DNA of 64,000 bases from Nitrospirillum amazonense (GCF_007828035.1 NZ_VITV01000001.1:310001-374000); one strand, 5' to 3'; counted from the first letter of the stretch, positions 1 to 11,404 are shown. The notes: generated by a model not told the origin, from the letters alone. Numbers and translations: made by a program.

Positions 1-2
1 GG

Positions 3-311
3 ACGGAGGGCGTGTTCCTGCTGATCGACTATGCGCTGGGCCAAGGGGCGGGCCAGGGGGGCTATCGCCGCCTGGAATGGCGCTGCGGCCCGCCCAACGT
101 CGCCTCCATCAAGGCGGCGCTGCGCTACGGCTTCACCCATGAGGGGTTGCTGCGCCAGACCTTGTGGCTGAAGGGCCGCAACTGGGACAGCAACGTCTTT
201 TCCATTCTGGATGCGGAATGGCCGGCGCGCCGCCAGCGCCTGGCGGCTTGGCTGGCGCCGGAGAACTTCACGGCCCACGGCACCCAGATCAGGGCATTGG
301 GAGAGTTCTGA
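3..311 (+). CDS. GNAT family N-acetyltransferase, 5'-truncated by window edge
   Basis: The reading frame is open from the first bases of the window, so only the C-terminal part of the protein is present. The residues resemble the RimJ/RimL-type GNAT acetyltransferases: a stretch WRCGPPNVASIKAALRYGF corresponds to the acetyl-CoA-proximal helix and the following beta strand (N, A, S and the RYGF-like motif), followed by a strand ending in W-x-S-N-V-F-S-I-L-D. Enzymes of this family transfer acetyl groups to amines such as protein N-termini or small molecules. The substrate cannot be told from this fragment. The gene ends 76 bases before the convergent AceE-like gene. Confidence 0.75.
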   Translation, partial: TEGVFLLIDYALGQGAGQGGYRRLEWRCGPPNVASIKAALRYGFTHEGLLRQTLWLKGRNWDSNVFSILDAEWPARRQRLAAWLAPENFTAHGTQIRALGEF

Positions 312-387
312 GGGTCTGTGTCGCCCTCAAGCGGCGGCCGCGGGCCACCACCGGCATGGGGGCTCATGCCGGTGGCTTGGTCGCATA

Positions 388-2736
388 TCAGCCCAAAAGC
401 ACCTTGGCGCACGCGTCCACGATGGCGTCGGCATCCAGGCCCTGGACCCGATACAGGTCGGGGATGTCGGCGGACTGGCCGAACGTCTCAACCCCCAGGG
501 CCGCCACGGTCTGGCCGCGCACGGAGCCCAGCCAGGACAGGGTGGCGGGATGGCCGTCGATGACGGTCACCAGCTTGGCACCGGCCGGCAGGGCCGACAG
601 CAAGCGGTGGACATGGGCGTCGCCGCCCCTGCCCTGCCGTTGCGCCGCCGTCCACCCGGCGTGCAGCCGATCCGGCGAGGTCACCGCCAGCAGGCCGGCG
701 CCGGGGCAGTCCTCCAGCACCTGGGCATGGGCCTCCAGCGCCTCGGGCGCCAGGGCGCCGCAATAGACGATGGCGAACTCCGCATCCGGCGCCGGCGGGC
801 GCAGCCAATACCCGCCGGCGATGACGGCGTCGCGGTCCAGGCCCCGGTCGCGCTTGGGCTGGTCCACTTGGCGGGTGGTCAGGCGCAGGTAGAGGGAGCC
901 GCCGTCCGGCCGCTGCATATGGTCGAACCCCCAGGCCATGATGGCCGCCAGTTCATCGACATAGGCGGGCTCATAGCTGGACACGTTGGGCAGGCCCATG
1001 CCGATCAGCGGCGTGGCGATGGACTGATGCGCCCCACCCTCCGGCGCCAGGGTGACGCCCGAGGGGGTGGCCACCACCATGAAGCGGGCGTCCTGGTAGG
1101 CGGCGTAGTTCATGGCGTCCAGGCCGCGCTTGATGAAGGGGTCGTAAAGGGTGCCGATGGGCAGCAGCCGGGCGCCGAACAGGTCATGGCTGAGGCCCAG
1201 GGCCGCCAGCATGAGGAACAGGTTGTGCTCGGCGATGCCCAGCTCGATGTGCTGGCCGCCGGGGGCCCCTTGCCAGCGCTGGGCGGAAACCACCTTCTGT
1301 TCGCGGAAGACGTCCTGCGTCTCGGTACGCGCGAACAGGCCGCGCCGGTTCACCCAGGGGCCTAGGTTGGTGGACACGGTGACGTCGGGGGAGGTGGTGA
1401 CGATGCGCGCGGCCAGGTCGTCGTCGCCCTTGGCGATCTCACCCAGGATTTTGCCGAATCCCTCCTGCGTCGACATGCGGGCGCCCAGATCGACCGCCAG
1501 GGCGGGCGGCACCGGGATCGCGGCGGCCTTCAGGCGGCGGCTCGCCTTACCCGGACCGGTACCCTGGGCGAAAGGCACGTCCGCCAGGAAGGCGTCCAGC
1601 GCCGCCGGATCGACGTCCAGGCCCGCATACCGGTCCCATTCCTGGCCGTCCTTCAGCCGGCAGGCGGCCTTGAAGGCGGCCATCTGGTCCGGGTTCATCA
1701 GGCCGGAATGGTTGTCCTTGTGTCCCTGGAAGGGCAAGCCCCGGCCCTTGACCGTGTAGGCGATGAAGCAAGCCGGGCGGTCGTCGGTCGTACCGTGAAA
1801 GGTCTCCAGCAGCGTGGGTAGGTCATGGCCCGCCAGGTTGGTCATGAGGGTGCCCAGGGCCGCGTCGTCATGGGCGTCCAGGATGTGGCGGATGCCGCGC
1901 GTGTCGCCCAAGTCGTGGGTCAGCGCCTCGCGCCAGGCGGCCCCGCCCTTGAAGGTCAGGGCGGAATACAGCTGGTTGGGGCAGGTGTCGATCCACTGGC
2001 GCAGGGCGTCGCCCCCCTCTTGCGCGAACGCGGCCTCCAGCTTCTTGCCGTACTTCAGGATCTGCACGTTCCAGTCCAGCGAGCGGAACATGCCCTCAAT
2101 GGGCACCCACAGCCGGTCCGACACCACGCTGTCCAGGCTCTGGCGGTTATAGTCGATGATCCACCAGGTGTTGCGCAGATCGTGCTTCCAGCCTTCCAGC
2201 ATGGCTTCGAAGACGTTGCCCTCGTCCATCTCGGCATCGCCCACCAGGGCGACCATGCGTCCCTCCGGCTGGTCCGACAGGCCCTTCAGGCGCACATAGT
2301 CCTGCACCAGGGAAGCGAAGGCGGTGACGGCGACGCCCAAGCCGACCGAGCCGGTCGAGAAGTCCACATCGTCGGTGTCCTTGGTGCGCGAGGGGTAGCT
2401 CTGGGCCCCGCCCAAAGCGCGGAAACGCTCCAGCTTCTCCTGGGTCTGGCGGCCCAGCATGTATTGGATGGCATGGAAGACGGGGCTGGCGTGCGGTTTC
2501 ACCGCCACCCGGTCCTGCGGCCGCAGCACGTCGAAATAAAGCGCCGTCATGATGCTGGCCAGCGAGGCGCTGGAGGCCTGGTGGCCGCCCACCTTCAACC
2601 CGTCGCGCGACGGGCGGATGTGGTTGGCGTTGTGGATGGTCCAGGCCGACAGCCAGAGCACCTTGCGCTCCAGCGCCTCCAGCAGGCGGATCTTGTCGGC
2701 GGGGGCGGCCATAACGGTCGAGGCGGCGTCGGGCAT
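388..2736 (-). CDS. AceE-like homodimeric thiamine-diphosphate enzyme (pyruvate dehydrogenase E1 / transketolase family)
   Basis: This protein of about 782 residues has the layout of the fused transketolase/AceE superfamily. The N-terminal ThDP-binding domain carries the motif GDAEMDEG followed about 25 residues later by IDYNRQSLDS, which resembles the GDGEMDE...NCN(L)QRLDG motif of AceE and binds Mg and ThDP. A His-rich segment (KPHASPVFHAIQY) and a central pyrimidine-binding domain with a conserved Glu in the ELGIAEHNLFL motif follow. It is shorter than E. coli AceE (about 890 residues), so it may act on pyruvate or another 2-oxo acid or behave as a transketolase-like enzyme; no E2 or E3 genes are adjacent. 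I chose the ATG at 2736 because AGGGAAG lies 9 bases upstream; an in-frame start at 2772 lacks this. It is convergent with the upstream acetyltransferase. Confidence 0.75.
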   Translation of the reverse strand: MPDAASTVMAAPADKIRLLEALERKVLWLSAWTIHNANHIRPSRDGLKVGGHQASSASLASIMTALYFDVLRPQDRVAVKPHASPVFHAIQYMLGRQTQEKLERFRALGGAQSYPSRTKDTDDVDFSTGSVGLGVAVTAFASLVQDYVRLKGLSDQPEGRMVALVGDAEMDEGNVFEAMLEGWKHDLRNTWWIIDYNRQSLDSVVSDRLWVPIEGMFRSLDWNVQILKYGKKLEAAFAQEGGDALRQWIDTCPNQLYSALTFKGGAAWREALTHDLGDTRGIRHILDAHDDAALGTLMTNLAGHDLPTLLETFHGTTDDRPACFIAYTVKGRGLPFQGHKDNHSGLMNPDQMAAFKAACRLKDGQEWDRYAGLDVDPAALDAFLADVPFAQGTGPGKASRRLKAAAIPVPPALAVDLGARMSTQEGFGKILGEIAKGDDDLAARIVTTSPDVTVSTNLGPWVNRRGLFARTETQDVFREQKVVSAQRWQGAPGGQHIELGIAEHNLFLMLAALGLSHDLFGARLLPIGTLYDPFIKRGLDAMNYAAYQDARFMVVATPSGVTLAPEGGAHQSIATPLIGMGLPNVSSYEPAYVDELAAIMAWGFDHMQRPDGGSLYLRLTTRQVDQPKRDRGLDRDAVIAGGYWLRPPAPDAEFAIVYCGALAPEALEAHAQVLEDCPGAGLLAVTSPDRLHAGWTAAQRQGRGGDAHVHRLLSALPAGAKLVTVIDGHPATLSWLGSVRGQTVAALGVETFGQSADIPDLYRVQGLDADAIVDACAKVLLG

Positions 2737-2897
2737 ACCGTAGATCTTCCCTAAGGGTGGGGCGCGTGCCACCGCGAGGGGAGGCGGCGCCCGATCGTTG
2801 CCCAGGGTTATAGACCCGGCCGCGCCGGGCCTGAAGCCCGGTATTTAAAAATTTGCCCCTTGAAAGTTTTGATGCCGTTTCGCCGCAGGCTGGTCCC

Positions 2898-4808
2898 TCA
2901 GGCGTCCAACGCCCCCGCCTGGTCATCCCTCCGGCCTCCGCCCTCGTCCTCCCCGCGCATCGCCTCCTCAATGGCGGCGCGCAGGACCTCGGGCAGGTAG
3001 GGCTTGTGGATCAGGACGCAGCCGGTGGCCGACGCCTCCTGGATGCGGGCGGGGTCGGTGTCGCCGGTGACGATGATGCCGGGCAGATGGCGCCGCACCT
3101 CGTTGCCCAGGCGGGCCACCAGCTGCACGCCGTTGAGGGGACCGGGCAGGCGGAAGTCGCTGATCACCAGGCCCGGCAGGCGCACGGCGTCGCGCATGGC
3201 AGCCAGGGCGTCGTCGGACCCGGCGGCGGTGATGACGCGATAGCCCCAGCTCTCGATGATGGCGCCCAGCGCCATGCGCTGCAGAGCGTCGTCCTCCACC
3301 GCCAGGATGGTGCGCGGGTCGCTCTCCCGCTGGGCCGGGCGCTGGCCGTCGCGGGGAAAGGCCCGCAGGCTGTCCCTGGTGGCCGGGGCCCCCACAGCCG
3401 GCGCCGTCGGCACGCAAGGCACCAGGACCGAGAAGACCGAGCCACGGCCGGGAACCGAGCGCACGGTGACGGTGGTGCCCAGCAGGCGGGCCATGCGGCG
3501 GACGATGCCCAGCCCCAGTCCCAGTCCCTTGGTCCGGTCACGTTCCGGATTGCTCAGCTGGACGAAATCTTCGAACACCGTGTCCAGCTGATCGGCGGAA
3601 ATGCCCACGCCCGTATCCCACACCTGGACCAGCATGGACCGGCCCCGGCGGCGGGTGGAAACCAGGACGCGCCCGCCGCGGCCGGTGTAGCGGATGGCGT
3701 TGGTCAGCAGGTTGCGCAGGATGCATTTCAGCAGGACGGGGTCGGTGTCCGCCTCCTCCAGGGCCGCCTGCGGGCCGGCCTTGGCGGCGGCGCGCAGGCG
3801 GATCTCCACCCCCGCCTTCTCGGCGTCGCCCCGTACGGCGCTGACCAGGCCGGCCACCATCGCCTCCAGACCGAAGCGCTGCGGATTCGCCGTCACCGTG
3901 CCGGCGTCCAGCACCGACACGTCCAGCAGGGCGCGCAACAGCTCCTCCCCCGCCGATAGCGCTTCCCCCATGCCCGCGATCAGCTTGCGGTCAAGAGCGT
4001 TGGCCAACCCGTTGGCGGATGCAGGGCGGAAAACGGCGCCACCGGCAGCCGCCGGGGCAACAGCGGCGCGGCCGTTGGCCGCCCGCTCACTCAGCATATT
4101 GTGGTAAAGCCGCATGGTCTGCAGCGGTTGGCGCAGATCATGGCTGATCGCGGCCAGGAAGACGGACTTGGCGCGATTGGCCCTTTCCGCCTCCTCCGCC
4201 CGCGCCTGGCTTTCGGCGACGGCGGCGCGTAGCGACTCATAAAGCTGGACATTGGTCAGGGCCACGGCGGTGGAATGGGCAACAGCCTGCAGCAATGCCA
4301 CCTCCTCGGCCTTGGGCATGCGCACCGTCGCCCAATAGGCGCCGATGGCGGCCACCGGCTCATCCGTGCGGACCGGCACCATCACCAGGCTTTTCACAAA
4401 GGTGGGGCGGTAGGCGTCATGGGGGATGCGATCATCCTGATAGATGTCGGGAATGACCGCCGGCTGCCGGTTCAGCATGACCCAGCCGGATATGCAGGTG
4501 GACAAGGGAAAGCGCCGGCCCTTCCACAGGGGGCCGATGGCATCCTCATCCGCGTAGTGGCACAGCTCGCCATCCCGCAGGACGAAGGTGACGCCGTCGG
4601 CACCGCTCAGCACCCTGGCCGCCATGCGCACCACAGCCATGACGCTGGGCACGTCGCGGCAGAAGGACAAGGCCTGGACCAGATCCACCAGGTCACCCAC
4701 AGGGCCGGTGAAAGTCACGGGAGGGAACGGAGCCGGGACGGAAGGCGCAGGCGGGATGGGCGCCGACCACGCCGGGGCCTCAGAGGACATCGCGTCTTTC
4801 CATCCCAT
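2898..4808 (-). CDS. Soluble hybrid histidine kinase (GAF-HisKA-HATPase-REC)
   Basis: A protein of about 636 residues with no membrane segment. An N-terminal GAF-like domain (roughly residues 35-190) is followed by a coiled coil and a HisKA domain with the phosphoacceptor His in AAISHDLRQPLQ. The ATPase domain shows the N box (RNLLTNAIRYTG), the D-x-G-x-G box (WDTGVGI) and a Gly-rich lid (GLGLGLGIVRRM). The C-terminal receiver domain has paired acidic residues (VEDD), the phosphoacceptor Asp in VISDFRLPG and the conserved Lys in HKPYLP. The SHDLRQPL box is typical of hybrid kinases that work with a separate response regulator. The ATG at 4790 is an equally possible start (GGAAAG 5 bases upstream); at 4808 the upstream site is AGGGA. 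The partner and signal are unknown. Confidence 0.85.
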   Translation of the reverse strand: MGWKDAMSSEAPAWSAPIPPAPSVPAPFPPVTFTGPVGDLVDLVQALSFCRDVPSVMAVVRMAARVLSGADGVTFVLRDGELCHYADEDAIGPLWKGRRFPLSTCISGWVMLNRQPAVIPDIYQDDRIPHDAYRPTFVKSLVMVPVRTDEPVAAIGAYWATVRMPKAEEVALLQAVAHSTAVALTNVQLYESLRAAVAESQARAEEAERANRAKSVFLAAISHDLRQPLQTMRLYHNMLSERAANGRAAVAPAAAGGAVFRPASANGLANALDRKLIAGMGEALSAGEELLRALLDVSVLDAGTVTANPQRFGLEAMVAGLVSAVRGDAEKAGVEIRLRAAAKAGPQAALEEADTDPVLLKCILRNLLTNAIRYTGRGGRVLVSTRRRGRSMLVQVWDTGVGISADQLDTVFEDFVQLSNPERDRTKGLGLGLGIVRRMARLLGTTVTVRSVPGRGSVFSVLVPCVPTAPAVGAPATRDSLRAFPRDGQRPAQRESDPRTILAVEDDALQRMALGAIIESWGYRVITAAGSDDALAAMRDAVRLPGLVISDFRLPGPLNGVQLVARLGNEVRRHLPGIIVTGDTDPARIQEASATGCVLIHKPYLPEVLRAAIEEAMRGEDEGGGRRDDQAGALDA

Positions 4809-5185
4809 ACCGACCGTCCCTAGCACGCCTTCCGGGGCATACCGGCATGGCGGAATGCCTGCCGGCATAGCCACCAGCGAGAGTGGCCCAGGTGGACGAT
4901 ATGGGCAATTCCACCAACTATTCCAGGCCGTTCCGGGGACTACCACCTCCGGCGAGGGACACGCGGCCGGTTCGGCGGGGCGGTTCCGATCCCGTCCACC
5001 GCCTGGTCATGATCTGTAGGAAACGCCGCCGGCGTTGCAGCCATGCGGCGGATGCGATGGCCCTCACCCGCGCACCCTCAGGAAAACGCGCAGTCACCCT
5101 GGGTGGAGACGGGCTGCCGGGTGGGGTCGGGTTGGAAAGGGTGGTTGCGCAGAAGATGTATGAGCGCACCGAGTAGGGGGTCCCG
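4809..5185. other. Intergenic stretch without a supported gene
   Basis: About 375 bases between the hybrid kinase start and the small hypothetical gene. Short open frames occur on both strands but have low-complexity, Arg/Pro-rich translations typical of GC-rich shadow frames. No tRNA or clear terminator was seen. It should contain the kinase promoter, but no convincing -35/-10 pair stands out. Confidence 0.4.
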
Positions 5186-5437
5186 TCAGCTGGCGACCCG
5201 CTCGTTGAACAGGCGGCTGAAGCTTTCAGCCGACAGCGTGCGCTGGTCCGGGGCGCAACTGCCTTCGGGCAGGTTGTTGCGCACCATGAAACGCACGTGT
5301 GGGATGTGGAAACTGTCTGTGGTGATGGTCAAGACCTCTGCCGTTTCCGTCACGCTGCCGGAAACGACCCGACGATACTGCGCGCCAACCTGCAACGGAT
5401 CGTCCAGGCGCGACCGGCGGAAAAGAGAGAAGCCCAC
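5186..5437 (-). CDS. Small conserved-looking hypothetical protein
   Basis: This frame encodes about 83 residues and reads like a genuine folded protein, with alternating beta-type segments (YRRVVSGSVTETAEVLTI, PHVRFMVRNN) and an amphipathic C-terminal helix (SAESFSRLFNERV). I do not recognise the family. The GTG at 5437 is preferred because AGGGGGG lies 5 bases upstream; an ATG at 5560 would add an unlikely Arg-rich leader. There are no membrane segments or Cys motifs. The gene stands alone between a kinase and the NAD(P)HX repair gene, so context gives no function. Confidence 0.5.
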   Translation of the reverse strand: MGFSLFRRSRLDDPLQVGAQYRRVVSGSVTETAEVLTITTDSFHIPHVRFMVRNNLPEGSCAPDQRTLSAESFSRLFNERVAS

Positions 5438-5923
5438 ACTTGCCCCCCTAATAAAGCAGGCCCGGCACTCCACCCAATGAACAGGGCGTTTATTGGCGCC
5501 GACACCAGACGTTCGGGATAAAGGCCCCGTCGCCTTGCCCCGCCCGCGATACCTCGACATGGGTCGGCGCCACCCCCACAGTTCCCAATACTTCGGGAAG
5601 CCGACCCTTCCCAGGCCCGGACCAGATACGCGTGCCGGAAGCCCAGTGGGGGTGGAAATGGTTATTGTGCCGGCCAGTCACGCCCCTGGTCGGGGGCAAA
5701 TGCCGCGAAGCAGTTTCAATCTATATCAAGAGTATCTCATTGTTTTAGTGCGGGCAATGCTTTTGGCATATGGCAAATATGGCATTTTAAATATTCCTGC
5801 CGCGACAGGCTGTGGGGGTTGGTCTGCGCCAAAGGGGAGGGCTTAGTCGCCGACGTGGATGTCAGCGGGCTTATCTACAATTTTATAGGATTTTTATTTG
5901 GCATCTCGCCGCCCGCCTTGCCG
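5438..5923. other. Intergenic stretch with an AT-rich block at about 5710-5800
   Basis: No supported gene lies here. The segment 5710-5800 is clearly AT-rich compared with its surroundings and holds a short run of spaced ATGGCA-type repeats near 5760-5785. It could hold the promoter of the small minus-strand gene at 5186-5437, but no consensus elements are obvious. Confidence 0.4.
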
Positions 5924-7495
5924 TCACGTTGCCGCCAAGTCCGCCAACAGGGTCGGCACCTGTTCTGGCAAGTCCTCGGCCACCAGGCCGGGACCGAAGC
6001 GCAGGGCGGCCCGGGCATGCAGCCAGGCGGCGGCCAGGGCGGCATGCCAGGCGTCCATGCCGCCGGCCAGCAGGCCCAGGCACAGGCCCGCCAGGACGTC
6101 ACCCGACCCTGCGGTGGCGAGCGTGGGCGGGCCGCCGGCCTCGATGGCGGCACGGCCATCAGGGTGGGCGATGACCGTGTCCGGCCCCTTCAGCAGGATG
6201 ACCGCACCCAGATGGCGGGCGGCGGCCTGGGCGCGCGTCAGCTTGTCCCCCGCCAGTACGGCGTGCCCCGGCCCGAACAGGCGGGCGAACTCGCCTTCGT
6301 GCGGGGTCAGCACCACCCGGCCCGCCAGATGAGCCCCCAGCGCGTCCGCCTGGCCGGCGAAGGCGGTGAAAATGTCGGCGTCCAGCACAAGGCCGAAGCC
6401 GGCACCCCCGGAGCCGGCATCCACTTGGCCGCCCGCGCGCCGGCGGGCAGCGGCGACCAGGGCGCGCAGCAGCGCCTGGCCATCGTCGTCCGTACCGGCG
6501 CCCGGACCCAGCACGGCTGCCGTGATGCGCGGGTCGGCCAGGATCGCCTCGGCGGCGTGCAGGTCCGCCATGGGGCGCACAATCTGGCTGGGGCTGGAAA
6601 GGCGATAGATCAGCTCCGCCGCGGGTGGGCTGGCCACCGTCACCAGGCCCGCGCCGGCGCGCTGCGCGGCGCGCGCCGCCAGACGCGCCGCCCCGGTCAT
6701 GACCGCCCCGCCCAGCACCAGGGCATGGCCCCGCCTATATTTATGGTCATCGACGCGGGGGCGCGGCAGGTGGCCGGTGAACAAGGCCGGCCCGTTCTCC
6801 CAAACGTCCGTGGCCACCGCCGGGTCCGCCAGCACGACATCGGGAATGCCGATGTCGGCCACGATGGTGGCGCCGCAGGCCACACGGCCGGGCAACAGCA
6901 GATGCCCCGGCTTTTTGCGGAAGAAGGTGACGGTGACGTCGGCCCGGACCATGACGTCGCCCACCGGCGCGCCGGTGTCGGCGTCCAGGCCGCTGGGCAC
7001 GTCCACCGCCAGCACGACGGCCCCGCCCCGGCGCGCATCCGCGATGGCGGCCACCACCTCCGCCGCCCTGCCGCCCAGGGGGCGCGACAGCCCCACGCCG
7101 AACAGCGCGTCGATCACCACCGTCGCCCCGGCCAGCACGGCGGGTACGGCCTCCAGCACCGAGTCCCGCCCCCAGATCTCCACCCAATCGGCCGCCGCCA
7201 GGGCCGCATCACCCGTCAAGCGCTCCAGATCCCCCAGCGTGGCCAAGCGCACGGGCCAGCCGGCGGCGGCCAGATGACGGGCCGCCACGAATCCGTCACC
7301 GCCGTTGTTGCCCGGCCCGCACAGCACCGTCACCGGACCCAGGCCGAAGCGCGCCATCACGACGCCCGCCACCGCGCGGCCCGCATGCTCCATCAAGGTG
7401 ATGCCCGGCACTCCCCCCGCAATGGCGGCGGCATCGGCGGCCCGCATGTGGGCCACGGACAGCAGGGCGAGGGCGGAAGCGGCGGTCGGGGCCAT
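5924..7495 (-). CDS. nnrD: Bifunctional NAD(P)H-hydrate epimerase / ADP-dependent NAD(P)HX dehydratase
   Basis: A fusion of about 523 residues that repairs hydrated NADH and NADPH. The N-terminal YjeF_N half (about residues 1-220) has the epimerase motif GPGNNGGDGFVAARHL and interconverts R- and S-NAD(P)HX. The C-terminal half is a ribokinase-like dehydratase that uses ADP to remove the water. It shows GPGAGTDDDG, HEGEFARLF and the anion-hole motif TAGSGDVLAGL. Length and domain order match the fused bacterial form. The ATG at 7495 fits the usual N-terminus (SVAHMRAADAAAI); an earlier in-frame start at 7558 would add a Pro/Arg leader. The upstream neighbour is divergent. Confidence 0.92.
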   Translation of the reverse strand: MAPTAASALALLSVAHMRAADAAAIAGGVPGITLMEHAGRAVAGVVMARFGLGPVTVLCGPGNNGGDGFVAARHLAAAGWPVRLATLGDLERLTGDAALAAADWVEIWGRDSVLEAVPAVLAGATVVIDALFGVGLSRPLGGRAAEVVAAIADARRGGAVVLAVDVPSGLDADTGAPVGDVMVRADVTVTFFRKKPGHLLLPGRVACGATIVADIGIPDVVLADPAVATDVWENGPALFTGHLPRPRVDDHKYRRGHALVLGGAVMTGAARLAARAAQRAGAGLVTVASPPAAELIYRLSSPSQIVRPMADLHAAEAILADPRITAAVLGPGAGTDDDGQALLRALVAAARRRAGGQVDAGSGGAGFGLVLDADIFTAFAGQADALGAHLAGRVVLTPHEGEFARLFGPGHAVLAGDKLTRAQAAARHLGAVILLKGPDTVIAHPDGRAAIEAGGPPTLATAGSGDVLAGLCLGLLAGGMDAWHAALAAAWLHARAALRFGPGLVAEDLPEQVPTLLADLAAT

Positions 7496-7587
7496 GGGCG
7501 GACACTCGGGCGATTGAACGACCAGGGGTTGATGCCGGCGGCGGCAAGACAACGCCACGCTGGCGGCGGCGGGATTCCCCAGGTATA

Positions 7588-8277
7588 ATGGAGTCGTCCG
7601 TAACCACCCGTCGAGGGCTTATGTCCGCCATTTGGGGACCGGGTACGTTGATCCTGGCCAGTTGGGCCACCATAGCCGCCTGGGGCGGCCACCTTCTCAA
7701 CAAACGTCAAAAACGCCTGCGGGCCGTGTTCGTCCACGACCTCTCGCTCGCGACGGAGCGCTTCCGCAAGCGGTATGACCTGGACGCCGCCGGCGCCGCT
7801 TTCTGGGAACAGGAGTTCCGGCGTTATTTCGGCCTGATGGCCGCCCCGCAGGGATGGGCGGCAAAACAGCCCTTGGGCGCACCCGACAGCCTGGTCGATG
7901 ACTATTGGCACGAACTGGTGCTGTGTACCGCCCTGTATGCCGCCTACTGTCAGGCCGTGGCCGGCCGCTTCATCCATCATCATGTCGGCGCCGGTAGCGC
8001 GGAGGCTTATGCCCGCACCTGGATCGCCTACAAGGAGTGCTACGGGGCGCCCGACCCGTTGGCATGGCCGGCGCCCAGCCCCCTGGCCGTGGCCTGGGTG
8101 AGCAAGACGCGGAGTCACGGCGGCGGTGCGACCGACTCATTCTCCACCAGCGGGGATGGCGGCGGCCAAGGCCACCATCACGGCGGCGGCGGGGATGGGC
8201 ATGGCCATTGCGGCGGCGGGCACGGCGGATGTGGCGGCCATGGCGGATGCGGGGGCAGTAGCTGCGGCGGCCACTGA
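7588..8277 (+). CDS. Glycine-rich domain protein with His/Gly/Cys-rich C-terminal tail
   Basis: A protein of 229 residues. It has one N-terminal membrane segment (about residues 15-32), a central globular part with DDYWHELVLCTALYAAYCQ and FIHHHVG, and a tail from about residue 165 made almost entirely of Gly and His with several Cys. The central WHxxxL...Y..C pattern resembles the glycine-rich domain-containing (DUF1399-like) proteins of plants and bacteria. The tail would be expected to bind divalent metal ions, but that is inference. A second possible ATG at 7621 would remove 11 residues and is preceded by GAGGG. The gene is divergent from nnrD and convergent with the YjbR gene. Confidence 0.7.
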   Translation: MESSVTTRRGLMSAIWGPGTLILASWATIAAWGGHLLNKRQKRLRAVFVHDLSLATERFRKRYDLDAAGAAFWEQEFRRYFGLMAAPQGWAAKQPLGAPDSLVDDYWHELVLCTALYAAYCQAVAGRFIHHHVGAGSAEAYARTWIAYKECYGAPDPLAWPAPSPLAVAWVSKTRSHGGGATDSFSTSGDGGGQGHHHGGGGDGHGHCGGGHGGCGGHGGCGGSSCGGH

Positions 8278-8295
8278 CGTTCGCCGCAGATCCGA

Positions 8296-8661
8296 CTATG
8301 CCGAACCGGCCACGTCGAACCGCCGGACCAGGGTCTTGGGCGCCACCGCGCGCCATTGGCGGTGTAGCAGGCCCATCACCTTGTCCAAAGAGCTCTGGCT
8401 GGAGATGGCGGACAAGCGCGCCAACACGATGGGCCAGCCCACATAATGGTCGGTCAGATGATAGACGGCGGGTTCGATAGCCATCAGCAGGGCGCGCTCG
8501 TCCGTGTCCACGCCGGTAACAACCAGGGTGTCGCCGTCCTCGCGCAGGCGGGCCAGGAGCTTGCCGCGCACCTTCAGCGCTGGCGTGCCATAGGAGGTGC
8601 CCTCCTCTACTCCCGGCCAAGCCAGGGCCCGGGCGCAGATGTCGCCGAAGGTGAAGGTCAT
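8296..8661 (-). CDS. MmcQ/YjbR family protein
   Basis: A 121-residue protein matching the small MmcQ/YjbR (DUF419) fold in length and pattern. It has an N-terminal helix ending in the PGVEEGTSYGTPALKVRGK motif, a beta hairpin, then a YHLTDHYVGWPIVLARL segment. Members are often called DNA-binding by structural analogy, but a biochemical role is not established. A second member of this family occurs in this window at 15673-16053. The gene is convergent with the Gly/His-rich protein and lies just upstream of tRNA-His on the same strand coordinate axis. Confidence 0.85.
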   Translation of the reverse strand: MTFTFGDICARALAWPGVEEGTSYGTPALKVRGKLLARLREDGDTLVVTGVDTDERALLMAIEPAVYHLTDHYVGWPIVLARLSAISSQSSLDKVMGLLHRQWRAVAPKTLVRRFDVAGSA

Positions 8662-8729
8662 GGTGCCGCCCGGCTTGCCTGTCGGGAAGTCAGTCTAGCG
8701 CCGCCGCATGGTGAAAGGACCCAGAAAAG

Positions 8730-8757
8730 CAAAAAGGCGCCCGGTGAGGGCGCCTTT
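8730..8757 (-). terminator. Rho-independent terminator downstream of tRNA-His
   Basis: The minus strand reads AAGGCGCCC, a 5-base loop, GGGCGCCTT, then TTTGCTTTT. This 9-bp GC-rich stem with a T-rich tail lies about 29 bases past the 3' end of tRNA-His and would stop its transcript. Confidence 0.8.
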
Positions 8758-8785
8758 GCTGTCCTTATACATAGTACAAGGAGGA

Positions 8786-8862
8786 TGGGGCGATGGATGG
8801 GACTCGAACCCACGACCGCTCGGACCACAACCGAGAGCTCTACCAGCTGAGCTACCACCGCC
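8786..8862 (-). tRNA. tRNA-His (anticodon GTG)
   Basis: The minus strand folds as a full cloverleaf. The acceptor GCGGTGG pairs with CCATCGC, the anticodon stem is CTCGG/CCGAG around loop TTGTGGT (anticodon GTG at 8826-8828), and the T loop is TTCGAGT. The CCA end is encoded at 8786-8788. The extra 5' G at 8862 opposite the discriminator C is the G-1 identity element specific to tRNA-His. Confidence 0.96.
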
Positions 8863-9686
<824 letters not shown>

Positions 9687-9701
9687 CGCCGGTTCGCCGG
9701 A

Positions 9702-9718
9702 TGCCACGCCGGGTGGCA
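9702..9718. promoter_or_regulatory. Inverted repeat in the glnB-glnA spacer
   Basis: TGCCAC-N5-GTGGCA is a perfect 6-bp dyad placed 16 bases after the glnB stop. It resembles, but does not equal, the NtrC consensus TGCACC-N5-GGTGCA. It has no T-run, so a processing or attenuation hairpin is also possible. A second small dyad, GATCA-T-TGATC, lies at about 9768-9778. Confidence 0.4.
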
Positions 9719-9922
9719 TAGACGGAAACGGCCGGGCGCGTTGCCGTCCGGGATATCAATGGTCATCGATCATTGATCATACATTTGGGGCTGGCGGCCC
9801 GGGATGGGAGTAACCCAGGGCGCCGGAACATTATGGGATGGGGGGCGCAGCGATGTTCCCGCCCATGCACGCAAAGTCAGTAGTCACCCAACATCTCCCA
9901 GAACTTTAGGGAACCCATCAAG

Positions 9923-11332
<1,410 letters not shown>

Positions 11333-11368
11333 TTGGATCAGCTTCCTTCAGGGAAGCCTCCTGTTGGG

Positions 11369-11404
11369 GAAGGGCCGTCCAGCCGGGCGGCCCTTTTCTT
11401 TTGC
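11369..11404 (+). terminator. Rho-independent terminator of glnA
   Basis: AAGGGCCG, a 10-base loop, then CGGCCCTT followed by TTCTTTT. A second smaller hairpin GCTTCC-TTCA-GGGAAGC precedes it at 11341-11357. Together they end the glnB-glnA transcript. The rest of the spacer up to 11628 holds no supported gene. Confidence 0.85.

Noticed and set aside
4918-5169. An 83-codon minus-strand frame upstream of the hybrid kinase
   Set aside because: Arg/Pro-rich translation with no ribosome site and no protein-like pattern.
5819-7588. A 589-codon plus-strand open frame
   Set aside because: Antisense to the well-supported nnrD/E fusion; composition is that of a GC-rich shadow.
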